From positions 1 through 6,240 of the forward strand of contig CALFTQ010000026.1 in the NCBI GenBank assembly GCA_937916135.1: a stretch of DNA of 6,240 nt, read 5' to 3'. A program made the position numbers and the translations under genes. Below are positions 1 to 5,971 of the stretch, piece after piece (within the stretch, counting starts at the first letter, position 1; every line of letters starts with the position of its first letter). This stretch comes from an uncultured Verrucomicrobiales bacterium. Its GTDB lineage: Bacteria > Verrucomicrobiota > Verrucomicrobiia > Verrucomicrobiales > Akkermansiaceae. The notes under the pieces are model-generated. The model was not told the DNA's origin. It saw only the letters and a program-made list of their open reading frames with translations, and ran no database searches.

Positions 1-16
1 CGTTGACCTGTGACAT
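1..16 (-). CDS. Start of a downstream phage gene (5' end only)
   Basis: Only the first five codons (M-S-Q-V-N) lie in the window. The ATG sits 17 bases past the stop of the hub-like gene and is preceded by GGAG with a 5-base spacer, so it looks like the next gene of the same leftward operon. By position it should be a further tail or baseplate gene, but no sequence in the window shows its function. Confidence 0.5.
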
Positions 17-21
17 GGAAG

Positions 22-25
22 CTCC
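22..25 (-). promoter_or_regulatory. Shine-Dalgarno site for the gene starting at 16
   Basis: GGAG on the minus strand, 5 bases before the ATG at 16-14. It stands out because the other minus-strand genes in the window lack a clear Shine-Dalgarno sequence. It is the main support for calling a gene start at 16. Confidence 0.5.
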
Positions 26-33
26 GTGATGGC

Positions 34-1122
34 TTACTGGCCCTTGGCGATGGAGCGCAGGGTCTGCGTGGCGGCGGAAATGGCAGACATGGCGCCTTCC
101 TGATAGGAATTGTACTGGCCTATGAAGTCCTGCAGGTAGCTCATCAGGGGCTCGAGCTGGGGAAAGTAGCGGAGGAGGATTTTTTTCTGTTCGTCTGTTG
201 GCTGTTGTAAGGCGCGGCTTGCATATTCACTGAGCTGGCTCAGGCGGAATTCTTTCGGCAGGCGGTAACCGCGCACCACCATTTTTTGCCCCCCGGGGTT
301 GCCGCCACAGCCGGCACCGGTACTTTCGGCAGCCGGGGAGTTTACGGAGGCGCGGGGCACCGCGTACACGAAGGCCCCCGGTCGGCGCACATCTGCCCCG
401 GCGGGCCACACGCCGTGCACGGCACCGACCAGGGCGCAGACCGGCGGCACTAAATCGCTGCGAGGGGTTACCGCAATATCGGTGAGCCCCTCCTTCCGGC
501 GCAGAGTGAGCAAGGGGTAGGCGGAAGGGCGGCCGAGGGTAAGCCTGTGGCCGTTTTCGGCATCGTAACGCTGGCAAATGAGGGCATCGGGTTGCCATTG
601 GAGCGCTTGCTCAATCATAGCTGCGCATGAGGTTGAGCCGGAGCTCACCGGTGCAGGCACCGTACCCAGGCCACTTGTAACGGTCAGACCTGAGGTAATG
701 GCGGTACCGCTCCACCCGCTTGCCCAGTTAAAGATTTTGCGGGCGAACTCACCCAGCGGCACCAGCTCAGCATCCTGCTCTGCCATGGCAGTACCGGTGG
801 CGGCATCGACCTTGGCGTAGACGGTTTGGCCGAGCAGGTAGTAGTCTGAGCAGGCGCGCAGCTGCATGGTGGGGGCGGCACCGCCGCTGAGTGCTACCCC
901 GCCGCGCATGGGTACTACGCCGGAGAACACGCAGCGGCGCTGCCCCTCCACCACGGCAAAGAGCTCCACTCGGTCGAGAGGGCTCCAGGGGAAGTCTGAG
1001 CCATAGGCGGTGGGGATGATGGTGAGGGTGAGTTCATCCGCAGCATCTGTACGGTAATGCAGGCTTGCGGCGGTTGTGCCAAGCTTCTCCAGTTCATGGA
1101 TATTGTAGCGGTAGGTGCTCAT
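34..1122 (-). CDS. Putative tail/baseplate hub-like protein
   Basis: 362 residues. The reading frame is open up to 1329, but the ATG at 1122 is chosen because it lies one base after the stop of the upstream gene, typical of translational coupling; a longer start would overlap that gene by about 200 bases. Residues 28-70 alternate in a beta pattern (ELTLTI, then DRVELFAVV and CVFSGVV), as in the first barrel of phage hub proteins of the gp27 / late-control D type, where a surface variable and a 'cut' through it are defined. Residues 166-208 (helix, then WQPDALI, LTLGRP and LLTL) recall the later hub segment. The C-terminal 75 residues are helical. A Gly/Cys-rich stretch (268-278) breaks the middle. 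The hub role is inferred from this pattern and from its place after head-assembly genes; another tail structural protein is possible. Confidence 0.5.
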   Translation of the reverse strand: MSTYRYNIHELEKLGTTAASLHYRTDAADELTLTIIPTAYGSDFPWSPLDRVELFAVVEGQRRCVFSGVVPMRGGVALSGGAAPTMQLRACSDYYLLGQTVYAKVDAATGTAMAEQDAELVPLGEFARKIFNWASGWSGTAITSGLTVTSGLGTVPAPVSSGSTSCAAMIEQALQWQPDALICQRYDAENGHRLTLGRPSAYPLLTLRRKEGLTDIAVTPRSDLVPPVCALVGAVHGVWPAGADVRRPGAFVYAVPRASVNSPAAESTGAGCGGNPGGQKMVVRGYRLPKEFRLSQLSEYASRALQQPTDEQKKILLRYFPQLEPLMSYLQDFIGQYNSYQEGAMSAISAATQTLRSIAKGQ

Positions 1123-1123
1123 A

Positions 1124-2323
1124 TCAATCGTAATTACGGTTAGTGAGTTTTTCGGTTTTACGTTTGAGGGTACGGATTTCGGCCTGCAGTCGTGCGCCGA
1201 CATCTGCCTGGGTTTGCATGAGTTGGATGAGTTGTGCAACGAATGCGTCATCCTTTTTATCTCTGGTGGCCTGAGCCTGTTTCCAGAGGTCGAGCAGCTG
1301 CTCGGCAGAGCGGCCGTCCAGAGCCTCACCCTTTGCTATGCGGTTGGCGAGTTGCTGAGCTTCGCTCAGCACGGCATCGGTGCGCTTGTCTTGGGTGGGG
1401 GCGGCGCCCTCTGCCTTTTTGCGCGCGGCATCCACAGCGGCCTTGTTTTTGTCGGCGCTTCGGCGCTGCGCCACTTCATTCTTGTAGAGTGCGGCGGGGG
1501 GTGAGGGTTTAGATTGCTGTTGGGCAGCATCGCGTTCGAAGCTTTTGATGAGAGATTTGCCGAAGATTTCGGATAGCTCTTCGGGTGTGTAACCGGAAGA
1601 GCGCATGGATTCGTACTCAGCGCGTTTATCTTCATAGTTCGGGGAGGATGTTGCAGCATCTGCCTCGAATTGTTCAATGAGTGACCGGCCGAAGATTTCG
1701 GTTAGCTCTTCGGGTGTGTAACCGGATGAGAGCATGGATTCGTAATCGGCGCGTTGCTCCTGATAGCGGTCGCGGTCGGGATGGACAGGAGGTGAATCTG
1801 CGTAATTATTGCGGAGTTCTTCTATAATTTGTTGAGGTACTTGTGAGAAGTGTGTAATTGGAGTTGAGTCCTGAGCTTCGGCGTCAGCAATGGTTTGAAG
1901 TGTAGCGTTAAGGTTTTGAAGTTGTAGAGTGATGCTCGGGGAAGGTTTGAGGGAGAATGAGTCGACTATGGGAGTGCCATTGGCACCTGTGAGTTGCTGA
2001 AATTTTTGAGAGATTGCAGCTGCACCATCTGAGATGGCTATAGAAAGTTTCTTTGCCTGTTTATCCCAGAAGCCCGGAGCAATTGTTTCTGCGAGGGCTT
2101 TGGGTGCGTTATATATGACAGGCATGAAATTTGGGATGTTATCGCCGGGCTGTGGTGATTGAGCCGATAGTTCCGCGATTTCGCGCTGAATATCTGCGCG
2201 GATTTGAGCACGGAGAGCGGCGCGAGCGATGCGCTCGGATTCTGCTTGTGCGATGGCTTGCTGCCGGAATGCGATATTGTCTACAGAGGTACGGATATTG
2301 ATGTTGATATCGGAGTCTTGCAT
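1124..2323 (-). CDS. Helical phage structural-region protein with internal 43-residue duplication
   Basis: 399 residues from the ATG at 2323; a TTG at 2338 would add five residues. Neither has a clear Shine-Dalgarno sequence, so the start is uncertain. The N-terminal 55 residues are Ala/Gln/Arg-rich helix, the middle is Pro/Ser/Gln-rich, then come two tandem copies of a motif beginning R-A-(D/E)-Y-E-S-M and containing SSGYTPEEL and EIFG (residues 191-224 and 234-267, 27 of 34 identical). The last 130 residues are Lys/Ala/Gln-rich, strongly helical and probably coiled coil. It lies between the gpG-like gene and the hub-like gene and ends one base before the latter. The family is not recognised. 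A tail chaperone, a short tape-measure-like protein or a scaffold-type rod are guesses from position and helicity. No membrane segment is seen. Confidence 0.75.
   Translation of the reverse strand: MQDSDININIRTSVDNIAFRQQAIAQAESERIARAALRAQIRADIQREIAELSAQSPQPGDNIPNFMPVIYNAPKALAETIAPGFWDKQAKKLSIAISDGAAAISQKFQQLTGANGTPIVDSFSLKPSPSITLQLQNLNATLQTIADAEAQDSTPITHFSQVPQQIIEELRNNYADSPPVHPDRDRYQEQRADYESMLSSGYTPEELTEIFGRSLIEQFEADAATSSPNYEDKRAEYESMRSSGYTPEELSEIFGKSLIKSFERDAAQQQSKPSPPAALYKNEVAQRRSADKNKAAVDAARKKAEGAAPTQDKRTDAVLSEAQQLANRIAKGEALDGRSAEQLLDLWKQAQATRDKKDDAFVAQLIQLMQTQADVGARLQAEIRTLKRKTEKLTNRNYD
1523..1753 (-). repeat. Tandem in-gene duplication, period 129 bases
   Basis: Two copies in the same frame, 1652-1753 and 1523-1624. 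Their cores, 1690-1753 and 1561-1624, match at 59 of 64 bases by eye. Each encodes a helical motif with SSGYTPEEL. The DNA is almost as conserved as the protein, which points to a recent duplication or ongoing recombination between the copies rather than an old protein repeat. Confidence 0.85.
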
Positions 2324-2349
2324 GTTGTATAGTGTCAAAGATAGGAGTT

Positions 2350-2889
2350 TCAGTTTGAAAGGATATGAGCCAGAGCTGCGGCTGCGGCTTTAGCTGCTGT
2401 TGATTTGATTTGCGAATGTGATGGCAGGATGTGAGGGTGAGGTTTGATGGTAGCTGATTTGCGGAGAAGAGCGATAGGCGTAAATGAGTGGGCAGGATGT
2501 TGTTTAGAAACGAGGAGAAGAGAGCCTGAACGGGATGAGAGAATAAACGCTGCAGATGAGAGATTATGAAATTGAGTTTTGGGGACGAGAGGTATGAGAA
2601 GTGCGCGGGTCGGACGGCCTGTGACCGGAGAGATGCGGCCGGTTGGGCAAACAGTGCCGCCGAAAAATTGAAGGGCGATACCTTTTTTTGAGATGGTAAC
2701 GCAGTGGGCATTATTGTGAGAAGAGACGGATGTGGAATCGGCTGCTTGTTTGTAGAATGATTTACCCGGCAGTTTACGCAGGTGTGTGCGAACGAGAGCC
2801 GCGACAGCATGTGCTGCCGCTGAGCTTACAGTAGATATCTGTTGTGAGGTGAGATAATGATTTAAGTCAAGATTGATAGGAATTAACAT
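2350..2889 (-). CDS. gpG-like phage virion morphogenesis protein
   Basis: 179 residues, a usual length for the Mu gpG / virion morphogenesis group, whose members act late in head completion or head-tail joining. Evidence is the block at residues 70-101: GIALQFFGGTV, a loop rich in Thr/Gly/Arg, then ALLIPL. This is the family's 'hydrophobic-x-FGGTI ... LaIPL' signature. After it come the expected strands (residues 113-127), a segment resembling 'vtikarPflp' (147-156) and a C-terminal Ala-rich helix. The N-terminus is helical (LTSQQISTVSSAAAHAVAA). The start is the ATG at 2889, with no clear Shine-Dalgarno sequence; it overlaps the start of the plus-strand gene in one CATG. In Mu-like phages this gene usually follows the F-like head gene; here the plus-strand insert separates the two. 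Confidence 0.7.
   Translation of the reverse strand: MLIPINLDLNHYLTSQQISTVSSAAAHAVAALVRTHLRKLPGKSFYKQAADSTSVSSHNNAHCVTISKKGIALQFFGGTVCPTGRISPVTGRPTRALLIPLVPKTQFHNLSSAAFILSSRSGSLLLVSKQHPAHSFTPIALLRKSATIKPHPHILPSHSQIKSTAAKAAAAALAHILSN
2878..2881 (+). promoter_or_regulatory. Shine-Dalgarno site for the gene at 2888
   Basis: AGGA lies 6 bases before the ATG at 2888 and supports that start over the TTG at 2873. A second, stronger GAGGAG (2931-2936) lies only 2 bases before an in-frame ATG at 2939, so a shorter product lacking 17 residues is possible. Confidence 0.45.
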
Positions 2890-3430
2890 GATAAATAAAC
2901 GTGACGACAGGTTAACAATCTGCTATTTTAGAGGAGTAATGAATGATGAAGTAGAGAAAGCGCTTAAATTAATCAAAAGGGGTAATGCGGTAAGGATGCC
3001 GATATGTTACCCGTGTGATAATATATCGCTGCGTGAAGGTCGGCGGATAATGGCTATAGCTGAGAGTGGGCTGCTGTATGGTTCGAAGCGGGTACTTGCC
3101 CGGCAACGGGCTGAGCAGTTGATGAGGTGCGGTGAGGAGCATTTGATGCGAGAGAGGGAGCTGTGGCGGAGGCGGTTTGAGGGTGAACTGAGTGAGGTTG
3201 TGACAAAGCTGAGTAATAAGCGCTTTGCTGAGTTAAAAGCTGCTATGGAGGAGGAGGCGTCGAGGCAGAAGAGGCGTGATGTTATAAGGATGTGGTTTGT
3301 GGCTGTGGTTTGCCTGGTTGTGGGGTGCGGAATTGGGTATGTGGTTTGTGGGTTATGTGGTGGATTTGCGGACTTCCGTCTACGCTCCAACGGAGCTACG
3401 CCGAGACAGGAAAGTTTGCTGCTCCGATGA
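2888..3430 (+). CDS. Coiled, single-pass membrane protein (unknown, possible moron)
   Basis: 180 residues from the ATG at 2888. Residues 40-43 form C-Y-P-C, and residues 65-130 are a long charged Arg/Glu/Leu helix, probably coiled coil. A hydrophobic segment follows at about 134-158 (MWFVAVVCLVVGCGIGYVV) and is Cys-rich (C142, C147, C154, C157). Basic residues just before it (QKRRD) suggest the helical part stays in the cytoplasm. The last 20 residues (161-180) are encoded by an interspersed repeat, so the ancestral protein probably ended near the membrane segment. The family is not recognised. It reads against the structural genes and starts back-to-back with the gpG-like gene, as expected of cargo expressed apart from the lytic genes. 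Support is the open frame, the Shine-Dalgarno site and the orderly domain layout. Confidence 0.6.
   Translation: MINKRDDRLTICYFRGVMNDEVEKALKLIKRGNAVRMPICYPCDNISLREGRRIMAIAESGLLYGSKRVLARQRAEQLMRCGEEHLMRERELWRRRFEGELSEVVTKLSNKRFAELKAAMEEEASRQKRRDVIRMWFVAVVCLVVGCGIGYVVCGLCGGFADFRLRSNGATPRQESLLLR
3368..3419 (+). repeat. Interspersed repeat, copy within the 3' end of the membrane-protein gene
   Basis: Begins GCGGACTTCCG (compare GCGGGCTTCCG at 5380) and carries CTACGCCGAGACAGG at 3396-3410, identical to 5404-5418. In between is a small hairpin, GCTCC-AAC-GGAGC (3384-3396). The flanks GCGGAC and GTTTGC (3414-3419) can still pair as RNA with G-U wobbles, like a decayed form of the GCGGGC/GCCCGC stem of the copy at 5380-5426. 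Confidence 0.65.
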
Positions 3431-3472
3431 GAAGGTAAACCGCTGCGGATGGTTAAATTCAACATAAAAAGC

Positions 3473-3500
3473 TTGTATTATCTGTTCACTATGCTACACT
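3473..3500 (+). promoter_or_regulatory. Extended -10 promoter of the 69-residue gene
   Basis: TTGTAT (3473-3478), 16 bases, then TACACT (3495-3500) preceded by TGC, i.e. an extended -10. The expected start of transcription, 6-8 bases downstream, falls on or next to the ATG at 3507, so the mRNA would be leaderless. AGGG lies just before the ATG, too close to serve as a Shine-Dalgarno site. The only gene it can drive directly is the small plus-strand one. Confidence 0.5.
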
Positions 3501-3506
3501 CAGGGC

Positions 3507-3716
3507 ATGAAGGCACGCCCTACCAAAAATAAAGCCAAAAAGCTCCACCAGCCCCCGGCGGAGTTTGAGGTGGCGAAGCGTGAACATGCTACGGAGTGGT
3601 GGAAGGAGCAAGACGCCCTCGGGCGTGCTATTATTGAGGCCGGGCGCTACATTGAAATGCCGGCTCACCGCCGCCCGCTTACTGTTGAGGAAGGTATCCG
3701 CAAACAATGGCGATAA
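3507..3716 (+). CDS. Small charged protein convergent with the MuF head gene; candidate immunity protein
   Basis: 69 residues, very rich in Lys, Arg and Glu. A basic N-terminus (MKARPTKNKAKK) leads into a long helix (about 18-47) with a WW pair, then RYIEMPAHRRPLTVEEG and a basic end. There is no signal peptide, membrane segment or cysteine. The start is fixed by the extended -10 promoter immediately upstream and by the lack of any other ATG nearby. The stop codon is one base from the stop of the head gene on the other strand. The family is not recognised. Its tight position against a head protein with a toxin-like C-terminus, with a promoter independent of the structural operon, is what one expects of an immunity or antitoxin gene kept on in a lysogen. 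That function is inference from context only. Confidence 0.6.
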   Translation: MKARPTKNKAKKLHQPPAEFEVAKREHATEWWKEQDALGRAIIEAGRYIEMPAHRRPLTVEEGIRKQWR

Positions 3717-3717
3717 A

Positions 3718-5331
3718 TCAAGGCTCTTCCACCCAGAATTCATAGGTAACCTTTCCATCCTCGGTTGTTGTGATTTTGGGGTTGCGGCTCACAAGGCGCA
3801 GGGGGATATCCCCGGCCATCCAGCTTTCGCCCTCTGACTCGATACCCAGCGGGGGCTTTTTGTCTGTGCGAATGTGTTTGTAGAGCCCATCGATACGGCG
3901 GCGACTGCGGTACTTATTCATGTGCAGAATAATGCTGTAGCGCTTGTGCGCATAGCGGTGAATCGTTGCTTGATTATTATTCCAGCTATCCACTATAAAA
4001 CCCGGCAGGGAACGATACCAGGATTCATTATTGGCATCCACCGCAAGGAGACTTTGCAGCACAGTGTTGAATTTGACTTCATCCGAAAAAGACAGCGCAC
4101 GGTGTATGGTCATTTTGGGGTCGCTGCCATCCGACACCGTGGGGATGATACGGTCGCGCAGGGCGATAAGCACCGGGCGGCGCGGATCGTCCGGTGCGCT
4201 CTTGTTCAAATCCGCATTGTTGTTGATAGCCTGCCTTGCCACCTCGGCCTGTAGGCTCGGTACACCATCCGGCCCTTCCATGGTAATGATTTCGCCGATT
4301 TCCTGCCAGGTATAGGGGCGAGTGCCATTCTTGTCTATCATCACCAGGCGGCCATCTTCCACGCGGGCGATACCTTGCGTGGCTTTTATAAGCAGAGCTT
4401 GCAGTTCTTGCGAATAGTGGCGCAGGTCTATGCTTGTATTTTCGTTGAACGATAGCAGGGCAGTGCGAACCTTCTCGAAATCATGGCGTTCTTTCCCTGT
4501 CTGTTCGGCCGCGGTGGGTGGTGCGGTGTGGCGTTCCCATTCTTTACGCCCCTCTTCATACTCCCGGAAAAGTTTTTTCTGTTGTTCCTCTTTGATAGCA
4601 GCCAGTCGCTGCTCCTCTGGCGATTTTTCAACCTTTCGAGGTTCATACAGCGGGTCCTGCTCCGGGTCGTATTCCTCCGGTTCCAGCTCGGTGGGTTGTT
4701 GGGGGGAATCCAGCAGCCCCAGCTGTTCGCATTCATCGTAGGGGACGGACTTGACTCGCATTTTGCTGCCGAAGTCGAAGGGCGGGTAGGGTTGGCCAAA
4801 TCGGCTGAGCTTTTCCCATATCGGGCTCTCAATGAGTGCCACCATCTGCCCATCGCGTGCTACGCCCTGCCAGTTGACGGCATCGGCGGCGGTCTTCCAG
4901 CGGTCTGCCCGGTTGCGAGGCTGCTCGGCTTTTTGAGCGCGGAAGAGTCGGAGCCCCGGGGCGGTGATGTCCCTCTTCATCTGCTCGCGCTGCATCCACC
5001 CGCGAGCCATGTCCACATTCGTCTTGAGTGTCACCTCCATACGGCGGCGGGAGGAGAGGTCATGAATCCCCCCGCGCTCGTGGTCTGCGGGTTCATACCC
5101 GGCAGAGCGGAGTGCTGCACGCAGGCGCTTGCGGGCTTCGTTGGTGGTGAGCTTACCGGCGGCGATGTCATGAGCGGCGTCCTTAAACTCCTGGAGTATG
5201 CGGGCGTTCTCCACGCCTGCCATGAAGAAGGCACGCTCGCGGATTTGCGCGTCTACCATATCCCACGCGGCGGTGGACATGGCGATGGGGGCGAGTTTTC
5301 GGCGGTCTATATAATCGGTTGCAGTAGGCAT
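3718..5331 (-). CDS. Mu F-like minor head protein with C-terminal ADP-ribosyltransferase-like domain (candidate MuF toxin)
   Basis: 537 residues; the plain MuF/SPP1 gp7 unit is much shorter. Residues 20-80 are helical, and 95-197 carry the MuF-type region: SRRRMEVTLKTNVDMARGW, RLFRAQ, RNRADRW, then FGQPYPPFDFGSKMRVKSV, the family's 'PPfdfnSgm.v..V' box. Such proteins sit at the portal or inside the head and help morphogenesis. An acidic, coiled linker follows (209-270). The C-terminal region (about 400-537) has TIHRALSF (Arg411), LPGFIVDSWNNNQA (444-454, Ser449), a strand SIILHM, then ESEGESWMAGDIPLRLV (498-514). Order and spacing fit the R / STS / ExE plan of ADP-ribosyltransferases, with E500-x-E502 as the catalytic pair; however, STS reads V-D-S. 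MuF proteins with toxin ends are known in temperate phages. The ATG at 5331 lacks a Shine-Dalgarno sequence. The head role is fairly sure, the enzyme moderately so. Confidence 0.8.
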   Translation of the reverse strand: MPTATDYIDRRKLAPIAMSTAAWDMVDAQIRERAFFMAGVENARILQEFKDAAHDIAAGKLTTNEARKRLRAALRSAGYEPADHERGGIHDLSSRRRMEVTLKTNVDMARGWMQREQMKRDITAPGLRLFRAQKAEQPRNRADRWKTAADAVNWQGVARDGQMVALIESPIWEKLSRFGQPYPPFDFGSKMRVKSVPYDECEQLGLLDSPQQPTELEPEEYDPEQDPLYEPRKVEKSPEEQRLAAIKEEQQKKLFREYEEGRKEWERHTAPPTAAEQTGKERHDFEKVRTALLSFNENTSIDLRHYSQELQALLIKATQGIARVEDGRLVMIDKNGTRPYTWQEIGEIITMEGPDGVPSLQAEVARQAINNNADLNKSAPDDPRRPVLIALRDRIIPTVSDGSDPKMTIHRALSFSDEVKFNTVLQSLLAVDANNESWYRSLPGFIVDSWNNNQATIHRYAHKRYSIILHMNKYRSRRRIDGLYKHIRTDKKPPLGIESEGESWMAGDIPLRLVSRNPKITTTEDGKVTYEFWVEEP

Positions 5332-5336
5332 AAGCG

Positions 5337-5426
5337 GATTTTTGATTTTGGATTTTTGATTTTGGAAGTGTAAAATTCCGCGGGCTTCCGGCTTCGTCTT
5401 CGTCTACGCCGAGACAGGTTGCCCGC
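5337..5426 (+). repeat. Modular repeat element: heptamer array plus hairpin with inserted segment
   Basis: Four tandem heptamers GATTTTK (5337-5364; equally a perfect 14-base tandem at 5336-5363) are followed by GAAGTGTAAAATTCCGCGGGC. GCGGGC (5380-5385) pairs with GCCCGC (5421-5426). The 35-base loop holds TTCCGGCTTCG and CTACGCCGAGACAGG, the same sequence as in the copy at 3368. It fills most of the gap between the head gene start and the next element. Its start lies only 5 bases before the head gene's ATG, in the position a leader would occupy. Confidence 0.7.
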
Positions 5427-5437
5427 CAAACCCAAAC

Positions 5438-5494
5438 TTTCCCGAAGGCCTCGGCGTAGGCTTGCCGAAGACGGGAAAATTCAACTTTCAACTT
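5438..5494 (-). repeat. Opposed repeat element with hairpin
   Basis: Read on the minus strand: degenerate heptamers of the GAAAGTT type, then GAATTTTCCCG and a stem. TTTCCCG (5438-5444) pairs with CGGGAAA (5472-5478), and an inner stem TCGGC (5451-5455) pairs with GCCGA (5464-5468). It contains CTACGCCGAG on this strand, so it is a partial copy of the neighbouring element facing the other way. It begins right at the stop of the 156-residue gene. It could weaken read-through, but no U-tract follows the stem in the direction of transcription. Confidence 0.55.
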
Positions 5495-5495
5495 T

Positions 5496-5966
5496 TCACA
5501 CCTCCTTGGGGGTGGTCAGGCGGAAGGTGAGCGACACGCTGCCCCAAGAGCCCGGCAAGGCCGGGGCGTCATCGAGCGAGAGGCGGCGCACTTTGCAGGT
5601 ACTCAGCACCGCCCACCACTCCGTGCAGAGGGTCGGCAGGCCATCGGCAAAGGCCTCGCCGATGCGCAGCGAGCCGTGGCGGTTGAGGTTGAGCGCAAGC
5701 TCCAGCCGCCGCAGGTGCCGCTCCAGCTCCGCCACCGTCGGGCGGCATACCAGCGCCTCCCAGGTGAGCACCAGCCGGGCATTTCCTGCTGCACCCTCAT
5801 ACCCCCAATCTGCCCCCACAAGGTCGGCGGATATATTGGAGCTCTCCCACTCCCGCTCCGGCTCGGGTTGCAGCAGCAACTGCCCCGGTACCAGCAGCAG
5901 GTGGGGCTCCCCCGTGGCATCCGGGGTGTATTCTATATGCGCGCGCGCGTTGTAATAATCAGACAT
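5496..5966 (-). CDS. Phage structural-region protein of unknown function
   Basis: 156 residues starting at the ATG at 5966; no Shine-Dalgarno sequence is seen, the upstream bases being a heptamer repeat. The protein is predicted mostly beta: strands at 22-33 (HLLLVPGQLLLQ), 62-73 (NARLVLTWEALV), 117-129 and 143-152 (GSVSLTFRL), with one helix at 77-95 (TVAELERHLRRLELAL). There is no membrane segment or signal peptide. A small beta protein with one helix, ending in a 'W-x-S-V-S-L-T-F' strand, resembles distal-tail or tail-tube type subunits, but no family can be named and the match is general. Two repeat-filled gaps flank the gene, so it may not be tightly coupled to its neighbours. High GC3 and an unbroken frame support it as a real gene. 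Confidence 0.7.
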   Translation of the reverse strand: MSDYYNARAHIEYTPDATGEPHLLLVPGQLLLQPEPEREWESSNISADLVGADWGYEGAAGNARLVLTWEALVCRPTVAELERHLRRLELALNLNRHGSLRIGEAFADGLPTLCTEWWAVLSTCKVRRLSLDDAPALPGSWGSVSLTFRLTTPKEV

Positions 5967-5971
5967 GTGGG

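Noticed and set aside
2139..2810. 223-codon minus-strand frame overlapping the gpG-like gene
   Set aside because: It overlaps two better-supported minus-strand genes in another frame, and its protein is low-complexity Ser/His/Arg-rich. The gpG-like frame has a family signature and this one has none.
2826..2858. Possible promoter TTACAG ... GATAAT before the 2888 gene
   Set aside because: The -10 is good but the spacer is about 21 bases and no better -35 is present. Not strong enough to list.
4483..5373. 296-codon open frame on the plus strand opposite the head gene
   Set aside because: It lies wholly antisense to a recognisable MuF gene, its protein is Phe/Leu/Cys-rich without a coherent domain, and there is no start signal. 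It is a shadow of the GC-biased minus-strand gene.
5438..5478. Hairpin as a Rho-independent terminator after the 156-residue gene
   Set aside because: The stem is interrupted and no run of U follows it on the minus strand. It is better explained as part of the repeat element.
5939..5949. Alternating GC run (possible Z-DNA)
   Set aside because: Eleven bases inside the Asn-Ala-Arg-Ala-His codons at the start of a high-GC gene; expected by chance from codon use.
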